64,000 nucleotides of DNA from an uncultured Spirochaetales bacterium (lineage in GTDB: Bacteria > UBP6 > UBA1177), in contig CACYHH010000004.1 of assembly GCA_902774115.1 (NCBI GenBank), positions 186,001 to 250,000 on the forward strand. The letters run 5' to 3'. Below, piece after piece: positions 17,705-26,253 of the stretch; position 1 is the stretch's first letter, and each line of letters begins with the position of its first letter. Below the pieces are notes generated by a model. It did not search any database. It was given only the letters and a program-made list of their open reading frames with translations, and had not been told where the DNA came from. A program made the position numbers and the translations under genes.

Positions 17705-18503
17705 TCTTCCTGAAAGATTCCGCAATCTCTTTTCTGTTTTTGATGAAGAAAATCGTACCTGCCGCAATCAAAACCAATGAAATCCACTGAGACATTGAAA
17801 GGACACCCCAGAATTCGCGCGGATCAATCCTGAAAAATTCGACCGTAAATCTGCCCAAACCGTACAAAAACGCATGTGCAAAGAAGTAAAAATAAGGATA
17901 TTTAGTTTTGTTTCTGCAAAAAAGAATCAATAAAAACAAGAAGATGGCAAAATCTCCGGCAAAAGAGACCAGTTGGGTCGGCAGCAGCGGAACAGTCGCA
18001 TTGTTTATGACCAAAGCAGTATTTTTCAAATGGGTATAAGCTATTGTTTTATTGGAAAAAGATACTCCGAAAGTTTCGCTCGGCTGACCGTAACAGCAAC
18101 CGCCCGCAAAACAGCCTAACCGCCAAATCGAAAATAAAAGAGAGGTCGATATGGCAGATATATCCAGAAAATCGGAAAATTTCTTCTGCCTTGTAAAAAA
18201 ATCAGCAAGAAACAATCCGAGAATCAGACCGAAATATCCGCCGAACAAAACTTTCCCTCTCTTGTTTTTAGGATTGAGAACATCAACAAGGACACTGAAA
18301 AAAGAATCCTTTGCAGACAATGTTGAATCTGCACCGTTGAGAAACAGCGCGAACAAAGTCGCCACCACCAATCCGAAATAAATAGCGACTATCGGCACAA
18401 ACCAGTTTTTCGACAGCTTTACCGAGCGGACTTTAAGCAGAATTAAAAATACCGGAATATATGAAAAAAGCGCGATGTTTGCAATGACTGGCGGTTTAAG
18501 CAT
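17697..18503 (-). CDS. divergent prolipoprotein diacylglyceryl transferase-like protein
   Basis: 268 residues and about seven membrane segments. RLGCFAGGCCYG near residue 126 corresponds to the RLGNFINGE signature of Lgt, and YGLGRFTVEFFRID near 212 to its GGVRFIVEFFR signature, including the conserved Arg residues. The loop that carries the His of classical Lgt (SFHGGLIG) reads VLFGGYFGLILG near 92, without His. Lgt moves diacylglycerol from phosphatidylglycerol to the lipobox Cys. This copy may be a second or altered Lgt. GGAGG precedes the ATG. It heads the operon with the LtaS-like and HAD genes. Confidence 0.78.
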   Translation of the reverse strand: MLKPPVIANIALFSYIPVFLILLKVRSVKLSKNWFVPIVAIYFGLVVATLFALFLNGADSTLSAKDSFFSVLVDVLNPKNKRGKVLFGGYFGLILGLFLADFFTRQKKFSDFLDISAISTSLLFSIWRLGCFAGGCCYGQPSETFGVSFSNKTIAYTHLKNTALVINNATVPLLPTQLVSFAGDFAIFLFLLILFCRNKTKYPYFYFFAHAFLYGLGRFTVEFFRIDPREFWGVLSMSQWISLVLIAAGTIFFIKNRKEIAESFRKND

Positions 18504-18534
18504 AAAAACCTCCGAGAAAAATCAAAATCGCCGT

Positions 18535-18562
18535 ATTATAATCATTTTTTTGAAAAAATCTA
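18535..18562 (-). promoter_or_regulatory. possible promoter of the Lgt-like operon
   Basis: A clear TATAAT (18535-18540, reverse strand) lies about 32 bases before the ATG. The -35 region 16 bases away (TAGATT) is a poor match. Confidence 0.4.
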
Positions 18563-18583
18563 TTTGGTTTTTTAATAACTTTC

Positions 18584-18618
18584 AGGTTCCTGGGCTTGTC
18601 GAAGGAGTCGAAGGAACA
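18584..18618. repeat. second copy of the TTCGACA-type dispersed repeat
   Basis: GTTCCT (18586-18591) and AGGAAC (18612-18617) form a short stem. The reverse complement begins TTCCTTCGACTCCTTCGACA and continues AGCCCAGGAACC, resembling the TTCGACAGGCTCAATGACC element at 15064. It lies in the 255-base divergent gap between the Lgt-like operon and radC, which is otherwise AT-rich and shows no gene. Confidence 0.5.
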
Positions 18619-18712
18619 AACACTAATTTCAAACAAAAAGTCAATGAAACCGTTTCATGATCGTTAGCACATTATTCTACAAAATTTTATCTACAATAGC
18701 AAAATTTCATTC

Positions 18713-18739
18713 TTGACTTTTAAATTATTAGAATATAAA
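18713..18739 (+). promoter_or_regulatory. promoter of radC
   Basis: TTGACT (18713-18718), 15-base spacer, TATAAA (18734-18739), 19 bases before the ATG. Confidence 0.5.
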
Positions 18740-18758
18740 TTTAAAAACGGAGGTCATT

Positions 18759-19478
18759 ATGAAACAGATAAAAGATCTTTACGAAAAGGATAAGCCGCGG
18801 GAGAAGCTGCTTTTGAAAGGGGTTTCCGCGCTGAGCAACCGGGAACTCATAGCCTTGATTTTCGGAAGCGGCGGCAAAGATCACCCGCTGATGACTATTG
18901 CAAAAGAACTTGAAACCATGCTCGAAAACGAGAAACTTGGTGCTCTCGACATCAAAAAACTTTCAGCAATTCAGGGTGTAGGCACATCGAAAGCCTGCCA
19001 GATCTTAGCTGCGTTCGAACTTACGAAACGCTTTTACATTGAAAGCGAAAAGCCGCTCATAAGAACTCCTGAAGATTTGCTTCCGCTCCTTAAAGATTAT
19101 TCCGAAAAAAAACAGGAACACTTTCTGACAGTGACTCTTGACGGTTCGAGACGGGTGATCGACGTTCATCTTACATTCATCGGAACCTTGAACTACACGC
19201 CGCTCCATCCGAGAGAGGTTTTTGCCGTAGCCTGCACTGATCGCGCCGCGGCAATAATCGTAGCGCACAACCATCCTTCCGGCAGCCTGATCCCTTCAAA
19301 TGAAGACAAAAAAATAACAAAACAGCTGAGAGAAATCAGCTTTTTAATGGGAATCGAACTTTTAGATCACATTATTTTTACGAAAGGGAACGGATACTAC
19401 TCTTTTGCAGGAAACGGCTGGTTTCCAGAAAATTGCCTTGAAATGTTAAAGGTTTCCGAAGAAATTAAACAAGTGTGA
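18759..19478 (+). CDS. radC: RadC-family JAB-domain protein
   Basis: 239 residues. An N-terminal helix-hairpin-helix region (IQGVGTSKACQILAAFEL near residue 70) is followed by an MPN+/JAB metalloprotease-like domain with the signature HNHPSGSLIPSNED near 169-182 and an upstream conserved Glu (HPREVF). RadC proteins were named for DNA repair, but their true role is unsettled; many sit on mobile elements. Here it stands alone behind its own promoter. GGAGG precedes ATG. It converges with purL with no bases between the two stop codons. Confidence 0.93.
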   Translation: MKQIKDLYEKDKPREKLLLKGVSALSNRELIALIFGSGGKDHPLMTIAKELETMLENEKLGALDIKKLSAIQGVGTSKACQILAAFELTKRFYIESEKPLIRTPEDLLPLLKDYSEKKQEHFLTVTLDGSRRVIDVHLTFIGTLNYTPLHPREVFAVACTDRAAAIIVAHNHPSGSLIPSNEDKKITKQLREISFLMGIELLDHIIFTKGNGYYSFAGNGWFPENCLEMLKVSEEIKQV

Positions 19479-22400
19479 TTATTTCATCTTGTTCATAAGA
19501 CCTTTCCAGCTCTTTTTGAGATCGTTGACATCGAGATCAACGACACTTTCATCTTTGAGTCCGTTGATTTTGAGGAATGTTCCGGATGTTACTTCTCCGA
19601 TTTCGGCACAGTCGCAGCCTTTCATAACCTGCTTGAACGATTCTGCATTTTCAGGTTTTACCGAAACAAGGATTCTGCCGTTCGACTCGCTGAAAAGAAG
19701 GGTGTCATTTCTTGTGACATCGTTTGATTTTATTATCTTTTTGAGGTCAACCTTTGCACCGAAGCTGCCCGCAAACGCCGATTCCGCAACGGCAATCGCA
19801 AAACCGCCGTCGGAAAGGTCGTGGGCACTTGCGACAAGCCCCTGCTTCATTGCTTCGTGGAGATCGCGGTAACTTTTCATAAATTTCGCCGAATCGACTT
19901 TCGGAACGAATCCTTCATATTTTATGCCGTGATAGAGGTAATATTCGCTGCCGCCGAGCTCGTCTTTAGTTTCGCCGATGAGGAAAATTTTGTCGTTTTC
20001 GTGTTTGAAATCCATGGTGACCATCTTTTCGACATCGTCCATCTTCGAAATCAGCGTGAAAAGGAGTGTCGGCGGAATGGAAATTTTGTTTTTGCCGCTG
20101 CCGTAGTCGTTGTGCATGCTGTCCTTGCCGCTGATGAGCGGGATCGCATATTCGGTGCAGTATTTGTAAAGTGCTTTGTTGGAGCGGACAAGCTGGGCGA
20201 GCTTCTCTTTTCCGTCGGGGTTTTTCTCCTCGTCGTAAATCGGGTCAGGCCAGCAGAAATTGTCGAGACCGCTCATAAAATCGGGGTCTGCGCCGACACA
20301 TACCGCGTTTCTTACAGCCTCGTCGATGACGCTTGCCGTCATGTGATAGCAGTCAAGGTCGCTGAAGGACGGTTTTATTCCGTGGGAAACGACGATCGCG
20401 TTTTTCTTAAAAGGAGAAACTCTGAGAACGCCTGCGTCACTCGGACCGTCGTGTTCGGCACCGCAGAAAGGCTTGCCTGCGCTTCTTCCCTGGACTTCGT
20501 GGTCGTATTGTCTTACCCAGTCTTCCTTCGAAGCGATGTTGACGCGTCCTATCATGTCAAGCAGAATGTGGTTGAGATTGCTTTTTTCAGCCGGGACATA
20601 CTCCTTTTCAGGCTGTTTTTCGCGGTAATTCCAAAGTGCGTCAAGATGGTATTTCGGATTTCCTTTGTGGAGGAATTCCATTTCAAGGTAAGCAGCCTTG
20701 ATGTCGTTGTAGTAGATCTCAAGGTAGCCTGTATTCGTATATTCGCCGACGATCGTGATTTCGACTTCGTGGATGTCAGCGATTTTCTTGAGCTCGTCGT
20801 ATTTTTCTTTCGGAACCGAAAGGGTCATACGCTCCTGAGCTTCCGAAATAAAGATTTCCCACGGCTGCAAGCCCTGATATTTGAGCGGAACTTTTTCAAG
20901 ATAAACTTTCGCGCCGCCTGTATCCTGCGCCATTTCACCGACACTTGAGCTGAGTCCGCCCGCGCCGTTGTCGGTGATTGCGTTGAAAAGGTCTTTGTCA
21001 CGCGCTTCAAGAATGAAGTCGAGCATCCTTTTCTGAACGATGGCGTCGCCGATCTGGACTGCCGTGACGGGGCTTCCTTCGTGAAGTTCCTCGCTGCTGA
21101 ATGTTGCACCGTGTATTCCGTCCTTGCCTACTCTTCCGCCCGACATGATGATAAGGTCACCGGCTTTAGCCTCCTTTTTCCATGAAGGTTTGCCGTTGAG
21201 CTCCATCGGCATAAGTCCGCCTGTTCCGCAGAAGACGAGAGGCTTGCCTAGGTAGCGGTTGTCGAAGTAAATAGAACCGTTTACGACCGGGATTCCGCTT
21301 TCGTTGCCGCCGTCTTTTACTCCTCTGTGGACTCCTCTGAAAATTCTGCCGGGATGAAGCAGTTTTTCAGGGATTTCACCGCGGAAGAAGGGGCTTGCAA
21401 AGCAGAAAACATCAGTGTTGAGGATCGGTTTTGCACCCATTCCGCAGCCGATGATGTCGCGGTTTACGCCGACGATTCCCGTGAGTGCGCCGCCGTACGG
21501 GTCAAGTGCGCTCGGAGAATTGTGAGTTTCCACTTTCATCGCGAAAAGGGTGTCGTCATCGATCTGGACGATTCCGGCGTTGTCGTCGAAAACCGATTTT
21601 ATCCACGGTTTTTTCTCAAGCATGTCGGTCGTGGTCTTTTTGATGCACGATTTGTAGAGAGAGTGGATTTCTTCAGCTTTATCGGCAGTTTTATCTTCGT
21701 ATTTTATGTCTGCCGCAAAAATTTTGTGTTTGCAGTGTTCGCTCCATGTCTGGGCAAAAACTTCGACTTCGCAGTCGGTAGCTTCCGCCGACATTCCGTG
21801 TGCGACTCTTTCTTTGATGACATCCTCGCGCTTGAAGTAGTCACGGATCGCCTTCATCTCGTCGATATTGAGTGCGAGAACACGCGATTTCGAAATTTTC
21901 ATCAGGTCTTCGTCGGAAACGTCAAGAGCCATTTTTTCGACAACGGGCTGCGTTTTGTCAACGACTCTCGGAACCGCGTCGCCTATCCTCTGCCCTTTTT
22001 TCCACTGTTTCGCGCTGAGAATCGAATAACGCTGGATTACGCCGTTCGCAAGAAGATCGGAAGCGATTTTTTTGATTTCTTCCTCGCTGATTTTTCCGCT
22101 TATCAGGTATTTTCTGCCGGAGAAAACCATGTCGTTCTCACCGATGTGTCCGAGAAAAGTCTTGAGTCCCCAGAGAGCCGTTTTTCCTTCGTTGTCGGTA
22201 ACACCGGGGAGATATCCGGTCTCGACGATCCAGTCAAACGAATAGTTGTCAGCCAGAACTTCGCGCGTTTCGAAAACTTCTGTTACGGGGTCGGCAAGGA
22301 CTTCCGCCGCAAAAGCGCTTACCTGCTGAGCTGTCACATCTTCGCAGTCGATCAGGTAGACTTTAAGCATTTTTACATCTTCAACAGTTCTGATTCCGAG

Positions 22401-22484
22401 ATCGGTTTCGATCCTTCTTTTCCAGGTCAATCCCTGAGCATCCTTCACTTCTTCGTTCAATCCGACTTCGACTCTGAAAACCAT
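19479..22484 (-). CDS. purL: phosphoribosylformylglycinamidine synthase, PurSL form
   Basis: 1001 residues. Residues 1-175 look like two PurS-type units (VFRVEVGLNEEVKDAQGLTW; and LPGVTDNEGKTALWGLKTFL), followed by two AIR-synthase-type ATP-binding halves. THNSPSALDPYGGALTGIVG near residue 320 and SAHDLSDGGFAIAVAES near 890 are PurL signatures. The glutaminase domain of large E. coli-type PurL is absent, so ammonia must come from a separate PurQ not found here. The enzyme makes FGAM from FGAR in purine synthesis. AGGAGG precedes ATG. It lies nine bases after ptsN, in the rpoN-ptsN-purL unit. Confidence 0.93.
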   Translation of the reverse strand: MVFRVEVGLNEEVKDAQGLTWKRRIETDLGIRTVEDVKMLKVYLIDCEDVTAQQVSAFAAEVLADPVTEVFETREVLADNYSFDWIVETGYLPGVTDNEGKTALWGLKTFLGHIGENDMVFSGRKYLISGKISEEEIKKIASDLLANGVIQRYSILSAKQWKKGQRIGDAVPRVVDKTQPVVEKMALDVSDEDLMKISKSRVLALNIDEMKAIRDYFKREDVIKERVAHGMSAEATDCEVEVFAQTWSEHCKHKIFAADIKYEDKTADKAEEIHSLYKSCIKKTTTDMLEKKPWIKSVFDDNAGIVQIDDDTLFAMKVETHNSPSALDPYGGALTGIVGVNRDIIGCGMGAKPILNTDVFCFASPFFRGEIPEKLLHPGRIFRGVHRGVKDGGNESGIPVVNGSIYFDNRYLGKPLVFCGTGGLMPMELNGKPSWKKEAKAGDLIIMSGGRVGKDGIHGATFSSEELHEGSPVTAVQIGDAIVQKRMLDFILEARDKDLFNAITDNGAGGLSSSVGEMAQDTGGAKVYLEKVPLKYQGLQPWEIFISEAQERMTLSVPKEKYDELKKIADIHEVEITIVGEYTNTGYLEIYYNDIKAAYLEMEFLHKGNPKYHLDALWNYREKQPEKEYVPAEKSNLNHILLDMIGRVNIASKEDWVRQYDHEVQGRSAGKPFCGAEHDGPSDAGVLRVSPFKKNAIVVSHGIKPSFSDLDCYHMTASVIDEAVRNAVCVGADPDFMSGLDNFCWPDPIYDEEKNPDGKEKLAQLVRSNKALYKYCTEYAIPLISGKDSMHNDYGSGKNKISIPPTLLFTLISKMDDVEKMVTMDFKHENDKIFLIGETKDELGGSEYYLYHGIKYEGFVPKVDSAKFMKSYRDLHEAMKQGLVASAHDLSDGGFAIAVAESAFAGSFGAKVDLKKIIKSNDVTRNDTLLFSESNGRILVSVKPENAESFKQVMKGCDCAEIGEVTSGTFLKINGLKDESVVDLDVNDLKKSWKGLMNKMK

Positions 22485-22493
22485 AACTTCCTC

Positions 22494-22943
22494 CTATAAA
22501 TTTGAGATTAAATCGATTATTTCATCAGGATTTTCTGCCGCGACAAGGCTTTCACGCATTTTTTCATCATTGCAGAGCATTGAAATCCGGCTTATCAGCT
22601 TGAGGTAAAGCAGATTGTTGCCTTCAGGCACGATAAGCGAAAATACAAGACGGACACCTTCTCCGTCAGCACTTCCGTAAGGCATAGGTTCAGCCAGCGA
22701 AATCAGCTGGATCACTACATTTTTAGAGCCTTTTATGCGGCAGTGCGGCACGGCGACACCCTTTCCGATGCCGGTCGAACCGTAAGTTTCGCGTTCCAGC
22801 AGGCTTTTAAGCACCGAATCTTCCGGTATTCCGGCGTTTGCCTCGGCATTTTCGGCGATATATTTGAAAAGTTCCTCTTTGGTTTTCAGTTCCATGCGGC
22901 ATGCAATACATTCTTTTTTCAGAAAATTCGCAATCTTGCACAT
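22494..22943 (-). CDS. ptsN: PTS EIIA domain protein, nitrogen-regulatory (PtsN) type
   Basis: 149 residues. GKGVAVPHCRIKGSKN near residue 68 holds the phosphorylated His of the fructose/nitrogen family of EIIA domains. No EIIB or EIIC is attached. PtsN proteins are regulators phosphorylated through NPr and often neighbour rpoN, as here. ATG 22943 overlaps the rpoN stop region, with GGGA upstream; an in-frame TTG at 22961 lies inside rpoN. The N-terminus has two Cys residues (ECIAC) before the domain. hpf and rapZ, common companions in proteobacteria, are missing. Confidence 0.88.
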   Translation of the reverse strand: MCKIANFLKKECIACRMELKTKEELFKYIAENAEANAGIPEDSVLKSLLERETYGSTGIGKGVAVPHCRIKGSKNVVIQLISLAEPMPYGSADGEGVRLVFSLIVPEGNNLLYLKLISRISMLCNDEKMRESLVAAENPDEIIDLISNL

Positions 22944-22944
22944 T

Positions 22945-24471
22945 TCAGTTCCCGACTTCAAATTGATAGTTTCTTTTGCGTTCCCTTGCGAGCGGAATAT
23001 TCATTTTGGAACGGTATTTCGCGACGGTTCTGCGTGCGACTTCGATCCCTTCCTTGCTTAAAATGTGGGCGATATCGTCATCGCTGTAAGGATTCTCGCG
23101 GTTTTCCCCTTCGATTATCTCGACGATTTTCTGCTCCAGACGCTTGTTTGTCGTCAGATTGTCGTTTACCTGCTTGACGAAGAAGTATTTGAGCTCGAAA
23201 ATCCCGTGCGGAGTCTGCGCGTATTTGCCGTTCGTGAGTCTTGAAACAGTTGCGATGTGGCGGCCGATGTCATCCGAAACGTCTTTCAGAGTAAGCGGTT
23301 TAAGGAATTTGTCGCCGTGCTCGAGGAATGCTTTCTGATGCGAGAAAATACTTGCCGCGACCTGATAAAGCGTACGGTTGCGGTCACTCACCGATTTGAT
23401 TATCCACTCCGCGTTTTTGTATTTTTCACGGATAAAATGCTTTTCACTGCGGTTTTTGACGTTTTTCATGTTGTCTTCAAACAACTCTGTTTTGAGAACG
23501 ACAGTCGGCAGCATTTTATCATCGATATAGATCACCGGCTCGCCTTCACGCATGAAAACCATGAGATCGGCTTTGACGTATTCAGTCCGCTCCTGCTCGT
23601 AACCGAATGCCGGATAAGGGGAAGCCACACCGCTTCTGAAGAAAAGCAGAAGTTCCGTAAGTTCCTGCTGCGTGATCCCGAGACTTCCGCAGAGAGCGTC
23701 GAAATTTTTCTTCACGAGCAGATCGAGCATCGTCTCGTCGCTGAAAAGACGATTGACAGATTTTTCGAATTTTTCAGGAATATCGACCGAGCCGTGCTCA
23801 ATGAAAATGAATCTCAGATACTCGGGAAAATTGCGGCATCCGCAGCCTGAAGGTTCAAAATTTTTAAGGATCTCTCTTGCTTCAGCCACGGTTTCAACGT
23901 CAGCAGCTATCTGCAGGGCGATATCCTCGTCGCTGTCGGCAAGAAAACCTCTTGCATCAAGGTTGTAAGCCATATAGATGAGAACGTCCTTCATCGTTTC
24001 GGGATAAGACGAAACCGAAATCTGGAAGTCAAGCGACTGGGCGAAACTCTCTTCCGCCGGAACCGTGTTTTCAAAATTGAAATCGTTGGGGATATCGTTC
24101 GATTTTTTAAGGTTCGTCTCACCGAAATTGTTCGAAGAAGTCTCTCTGATCTGCTCCCAGTCGAAATCGGCGAGGATCGAACTCATGTCGGCTGAATCAT
24201 CGTTTATTTTCAGCGGAACCGTGACGTCTTCACTTTTAGTGTCGGCGATTTCGGCTTCCTCTCCGTGCTGCAAGGGTTCTTCCTGAATATCATCGCCCCA
24301 GTCTTCGACTTCGAGGAACGGATTTTCCGAAACTTCCTCAAGGATCATCTCCCTCAGTTCGAACTGGTTTTTCAGCAGCATCTCGATGCTCTGACGCATC
24401 TGAAGCGTCATCCTGAGATCGGTTTTAAGCACTAAATTCTGCTGCTGCTGTATCTTCAAAGAAGAACTCAT
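22945..24471 (-). CDS. rpoN: RNA polymerase sigma-54 factor
   Basis: 508 residues. The Gln-rich region I (LKIQQQQNLVLKTDLRMTL) recognises enhancer-binding proteins. An acidic linker follows, then the core-binding region and DNA-binding region. The RpoN box near 487 reads ARRTVAKYR and contacts the -24 promoter element. Length is normal. No clear -24/-12 promoter was found in the intergenic regions of this window. ptsN and purL follow closely. Confidence 0.96.
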   Translation of the reverse strand: MSSSLKIQQQQNLVLKTDLRMTLQMRQSIEMLLKNQFELREMILEEVSENPFLEVEDWGDDIQEEPLQHGEEAEIADTKSEDVTVPLKINDDSADMSSILADFDWEQIRETSSNNFGETNLKKSNDIPNDFNFENTVPAEESFAQSLDFQISVSSYPETMKDVLIYMAYNLDARGFLADSDEDIALQIAADVETVAEAREILKNFEPSGCGCRNFPEYLRFIFIEHGSVDIPEKFEKSVNRLFSDETMLDLLVKKNFDALCGSLGITQQELTELLLFFRSGVASPYPAFGYEQERTEYVKADLMVFMREGEPVIYIDDKMLPTVVLKTELFEDNMKNVKNRSEKHFIREKYKNAEWIIKSVSDRNRTLYQVAASIFSHQKAFLEHGDKFLKPLTLKDVSDDIGRHIATVSRLTNGKYAQTPHGIFELKYFFVKQVNDNLTTNKRLEQKIVEIIEGENRENPYSDDDIAHILSKEGIEVARRTVAKYRSKMNIPLARERKRNYQFEVGN

Positions 24472-24496
24472 GAGCCACCCGTCAAAAAAACGGGAA

Positions 24497-24524
24497 ATTA
24501 TAATGCCAAAAAAGATGACGGCAA
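24497..24524 (-). promoter_or_regulatory. promoter of rpoN-ptsN-purL
   Basis: TTGCCG (24519-24524), 16-base spacer, TATAAT (24497-24502) on the reverse strand, 25 bases before the ATG. Confidence 0.7.
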
Positions 24525-24546
24525 GATTTTTGCTATAAGAAAAGTG

Positions 24547-25821
24547 TTACGACATCAGGAATTTGGAAAAAACTTCGACAACATTCGGGTCGAACTGTTT
24601 GTTGACGTTCTTTTTAAGTTCACTCAAAGCCTCTTCCTGCTGTTTTTTTCTGTGGTAAGGACGGTTTGAAGTGATTGCGTCGTAAGCGTCGGCAACATGC
24701 ATTATTCTCGAAGCAAGAGGAATCTTCTCCCCTTTAAGACCTTCGGGATAGCCTGAACCGTCCTGATTTTCGTGGTGATAGAGAATGTAATATGCAATCT
24801 TATCCATTCCCGCGACTTTGTTGAGTATGTCGTAACCTCTCTGCGGATGCGCCTTTACATTCAGCCACTCTTCATCAGTGAGTTTTTCGCGCTTGCGGTA
24901 AACCGAGCGGTTTCCTGCGAGCTTGCCGATGTCGTGCAGGAACGAAGCCCAGCGGATAGTAAGGATCTCGCTTTCGTTGAGTTTCATCAGATAAGCCATC
25001 TGCACCGAAAGTTCAGCCACGCGCAGCGAATGATTGTATTCGGACGATGTCAGATTGTCGGCTATTGATGCCACCATTTTGAAAAAGCGGTTCAAAGTGT
25101 CGGGTGAAGAGAGCAGATGGTGGTCTGTCATCTCTTTTTTCAGTTCCGCTATGCTCTTTTCAACAGCTTCGCTGTTTTTTACCGCGTCGAAAAGCGCCTC
25201 GTTTTTCACAAGGTCGACAAAAATTTTATAAATTTCCGGGTCGAACTCTTCCTCGGAAAATATTCCGAGCAGAGAGATGATTTCATCGGGATCATCCACC
25301 GAATGAACCTGCGCGGCTATCTCGACCGCGTCTGCGACTCTGATTATGCGTGAGCAGAGCGGGATTTTGTCGCCTTTCAGACCTTTAGGAAAACCGGTGC
25401 CGTCGTAAAATTCGTGATGAGTTCCTACGATCTCACTGATATTTCTGAAAGTCGGGAAAGTGCCGAGTATCGTTTCTCCTCTGTGCGGATGAACAAAAAT
25501 ACGGAAATTGCTTTTCTGACCGTAAACATCGGGAATCTGGGTCAGAAGGTCTATTACATGACCGCCTACCATGACTCCGCCGATATCATGAAGCAGAGAT
25601 GCAAAAAACAGCTCTTTCATCGTATTTCTGTCGAGATTCAGTTTTTTGCCGATCCTGCATGCCATGATGCAGACTTTCCAGCTGTGATAAATTTCGCTGC
25701 CGGAATTGTCGAGTTCGCACGCTTTGACGAACTCAGATACAAAATCGGCAGCGAAAGAAGAAGGAAAATCTATATCCTGAATAGGAAGTTGAGTGAGTCT
25801 TGCCTGCGGGTAGATAGTCAA
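24547..25821 (-). CDS. tandem HD-GYP domain protein, putative c-di-GMP phosphodiesterase
   Basis: 424 residues with two HD-GYP domains. Domain 1 (about 45-200) has LLHDIGG, VHPHRGE and HHEFYDGTGFP. Domain 2 (about 260-420) has FLHDIGK, KAHPQRGYDIL and HHENQDGSGYP. Metal-binding His/Asp residues appear intact in both, but domain 1 deviates from the HDIGK and GYP consensus, so domain 2 is the better catalytic candidate. HD-GYP enzymes hydrolyse cyclic di-GMP. The likely start is TTG directly after the receiver-gene stop with GGAG eight bases upstream; no nearby ATG exists. It has no receiver domain of its own; the single-domain receiver encoded just upstream may pair with it. Confidence 0.9.
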   Translation of the reverse strand: MTIYPQARLTQLPIQDIDFPSSFAADFVSEFVKACELDNSGSEIYHSWKVCIMACRIGKKLNLDRNTMKELFFASLLHDIGGVMVGGHVIDLLTQIPDVYGQKSNFRIFVHPHRGETILGTFPTFRNISEIVGTHHEFYDGTGFPKGLKGDKIPLCSRIIRVADAVEIAAQVHSVDDPDEIISLLGIFSEEEFDPEIYKIFVDLVKNEALFDAVKNSEAVEKSIAELKKEMTDHHLLSSPDTLNRFFKMVASIADNLTSSEYNHSLRVAELSVQMAYLMKLNESEILTIRWASFLHDIGKLAGNRSVYRKREKLTDEEWLNVKAHPQRGYDILNKVAGMDKIAYYILYHHENQDGSGYPEGLKGEKIPLASRIMHVADAYDAITSNRPYHRKKQQEEALSELKKNVNKQFDPNVVEVFSKFLMS

Positions 25822-26238
25822 TTAAAGTGCTCCAAGCTGTTTGATTACACCCTGCCAGCGGATCAGCTTCTTTTCCGATTCTTCAACGATCGAAACAACG
25901 TGTTCGAGGTTGTCGAACGGTTTAAGAAGGAAATCGTTTGCACCGTTTTCAAGAGCAGCGATAACTCTGTCGGTCGTAGCGTAAGCGCTCATCATGATGA
26001 TCTGCGTAAGACCGTTGACCTCTTTCATCATGCTGAGAGCGGAAAGACCGTCCATGTTCGGCATGGTGATGTCGACAAGGGCGATGTGAACAATATTGTT
26101 TCTCATGTATTCGATCGCTGCAGCCGGATTGCTGTTCGTGACGACATTGTAACCTTTGTCTTCAAGAAGTCTGCGGAGGCTGGAAAGAATGCTCTCTTCG
26201 TCGTCAATGATAAGAACGTTGATGTTTTTATTGCTCAT
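25822..26238 (-). CDS. single-domain response regulator (receiver)
   Basis: 138 residues, a CheY-like receiver. IIDDEES holds the acidic pair, VDITMPNMDG near residue 54 the phospho-accepting Asp, MMSAYA the switch Ser, and LLKPFDN the conserved Lys. There is no output domain, and the tail of about 20 residues is short. ATG 26238 follows GGAGG with five bases between. It lies between an HTH protein and the tandem HD-GYP gene, so a role in cyclic di-GMP signalling is likely. No histidine kinase is in the window. Confidence 0.93.
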   Translation of the reverse strand: MSNKNINVLIIDDEESILSSLRRLLEDKGYNVVTNSNPAAAIEYMRNNIVHIALVDITMPNMDGLSALSMMKEVNGLTQIIMMSAYATTDRVIAALENGANDFLLKPFDNLEHVVSIVEESEKKLIRWQGVIKQLGAL

Positions 26239-26253
26239 AGTTGCCTCCAAACC

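Noticed and set aside
24486-24524. TTTGGCATTATAAT upstream of rpoN as a sigma-54 promoter
   Set aside because: The TGGCA and TGC elements with the required 24/12 spacing are not both present; the site fits TTGCCG-16-TATAAT instead.
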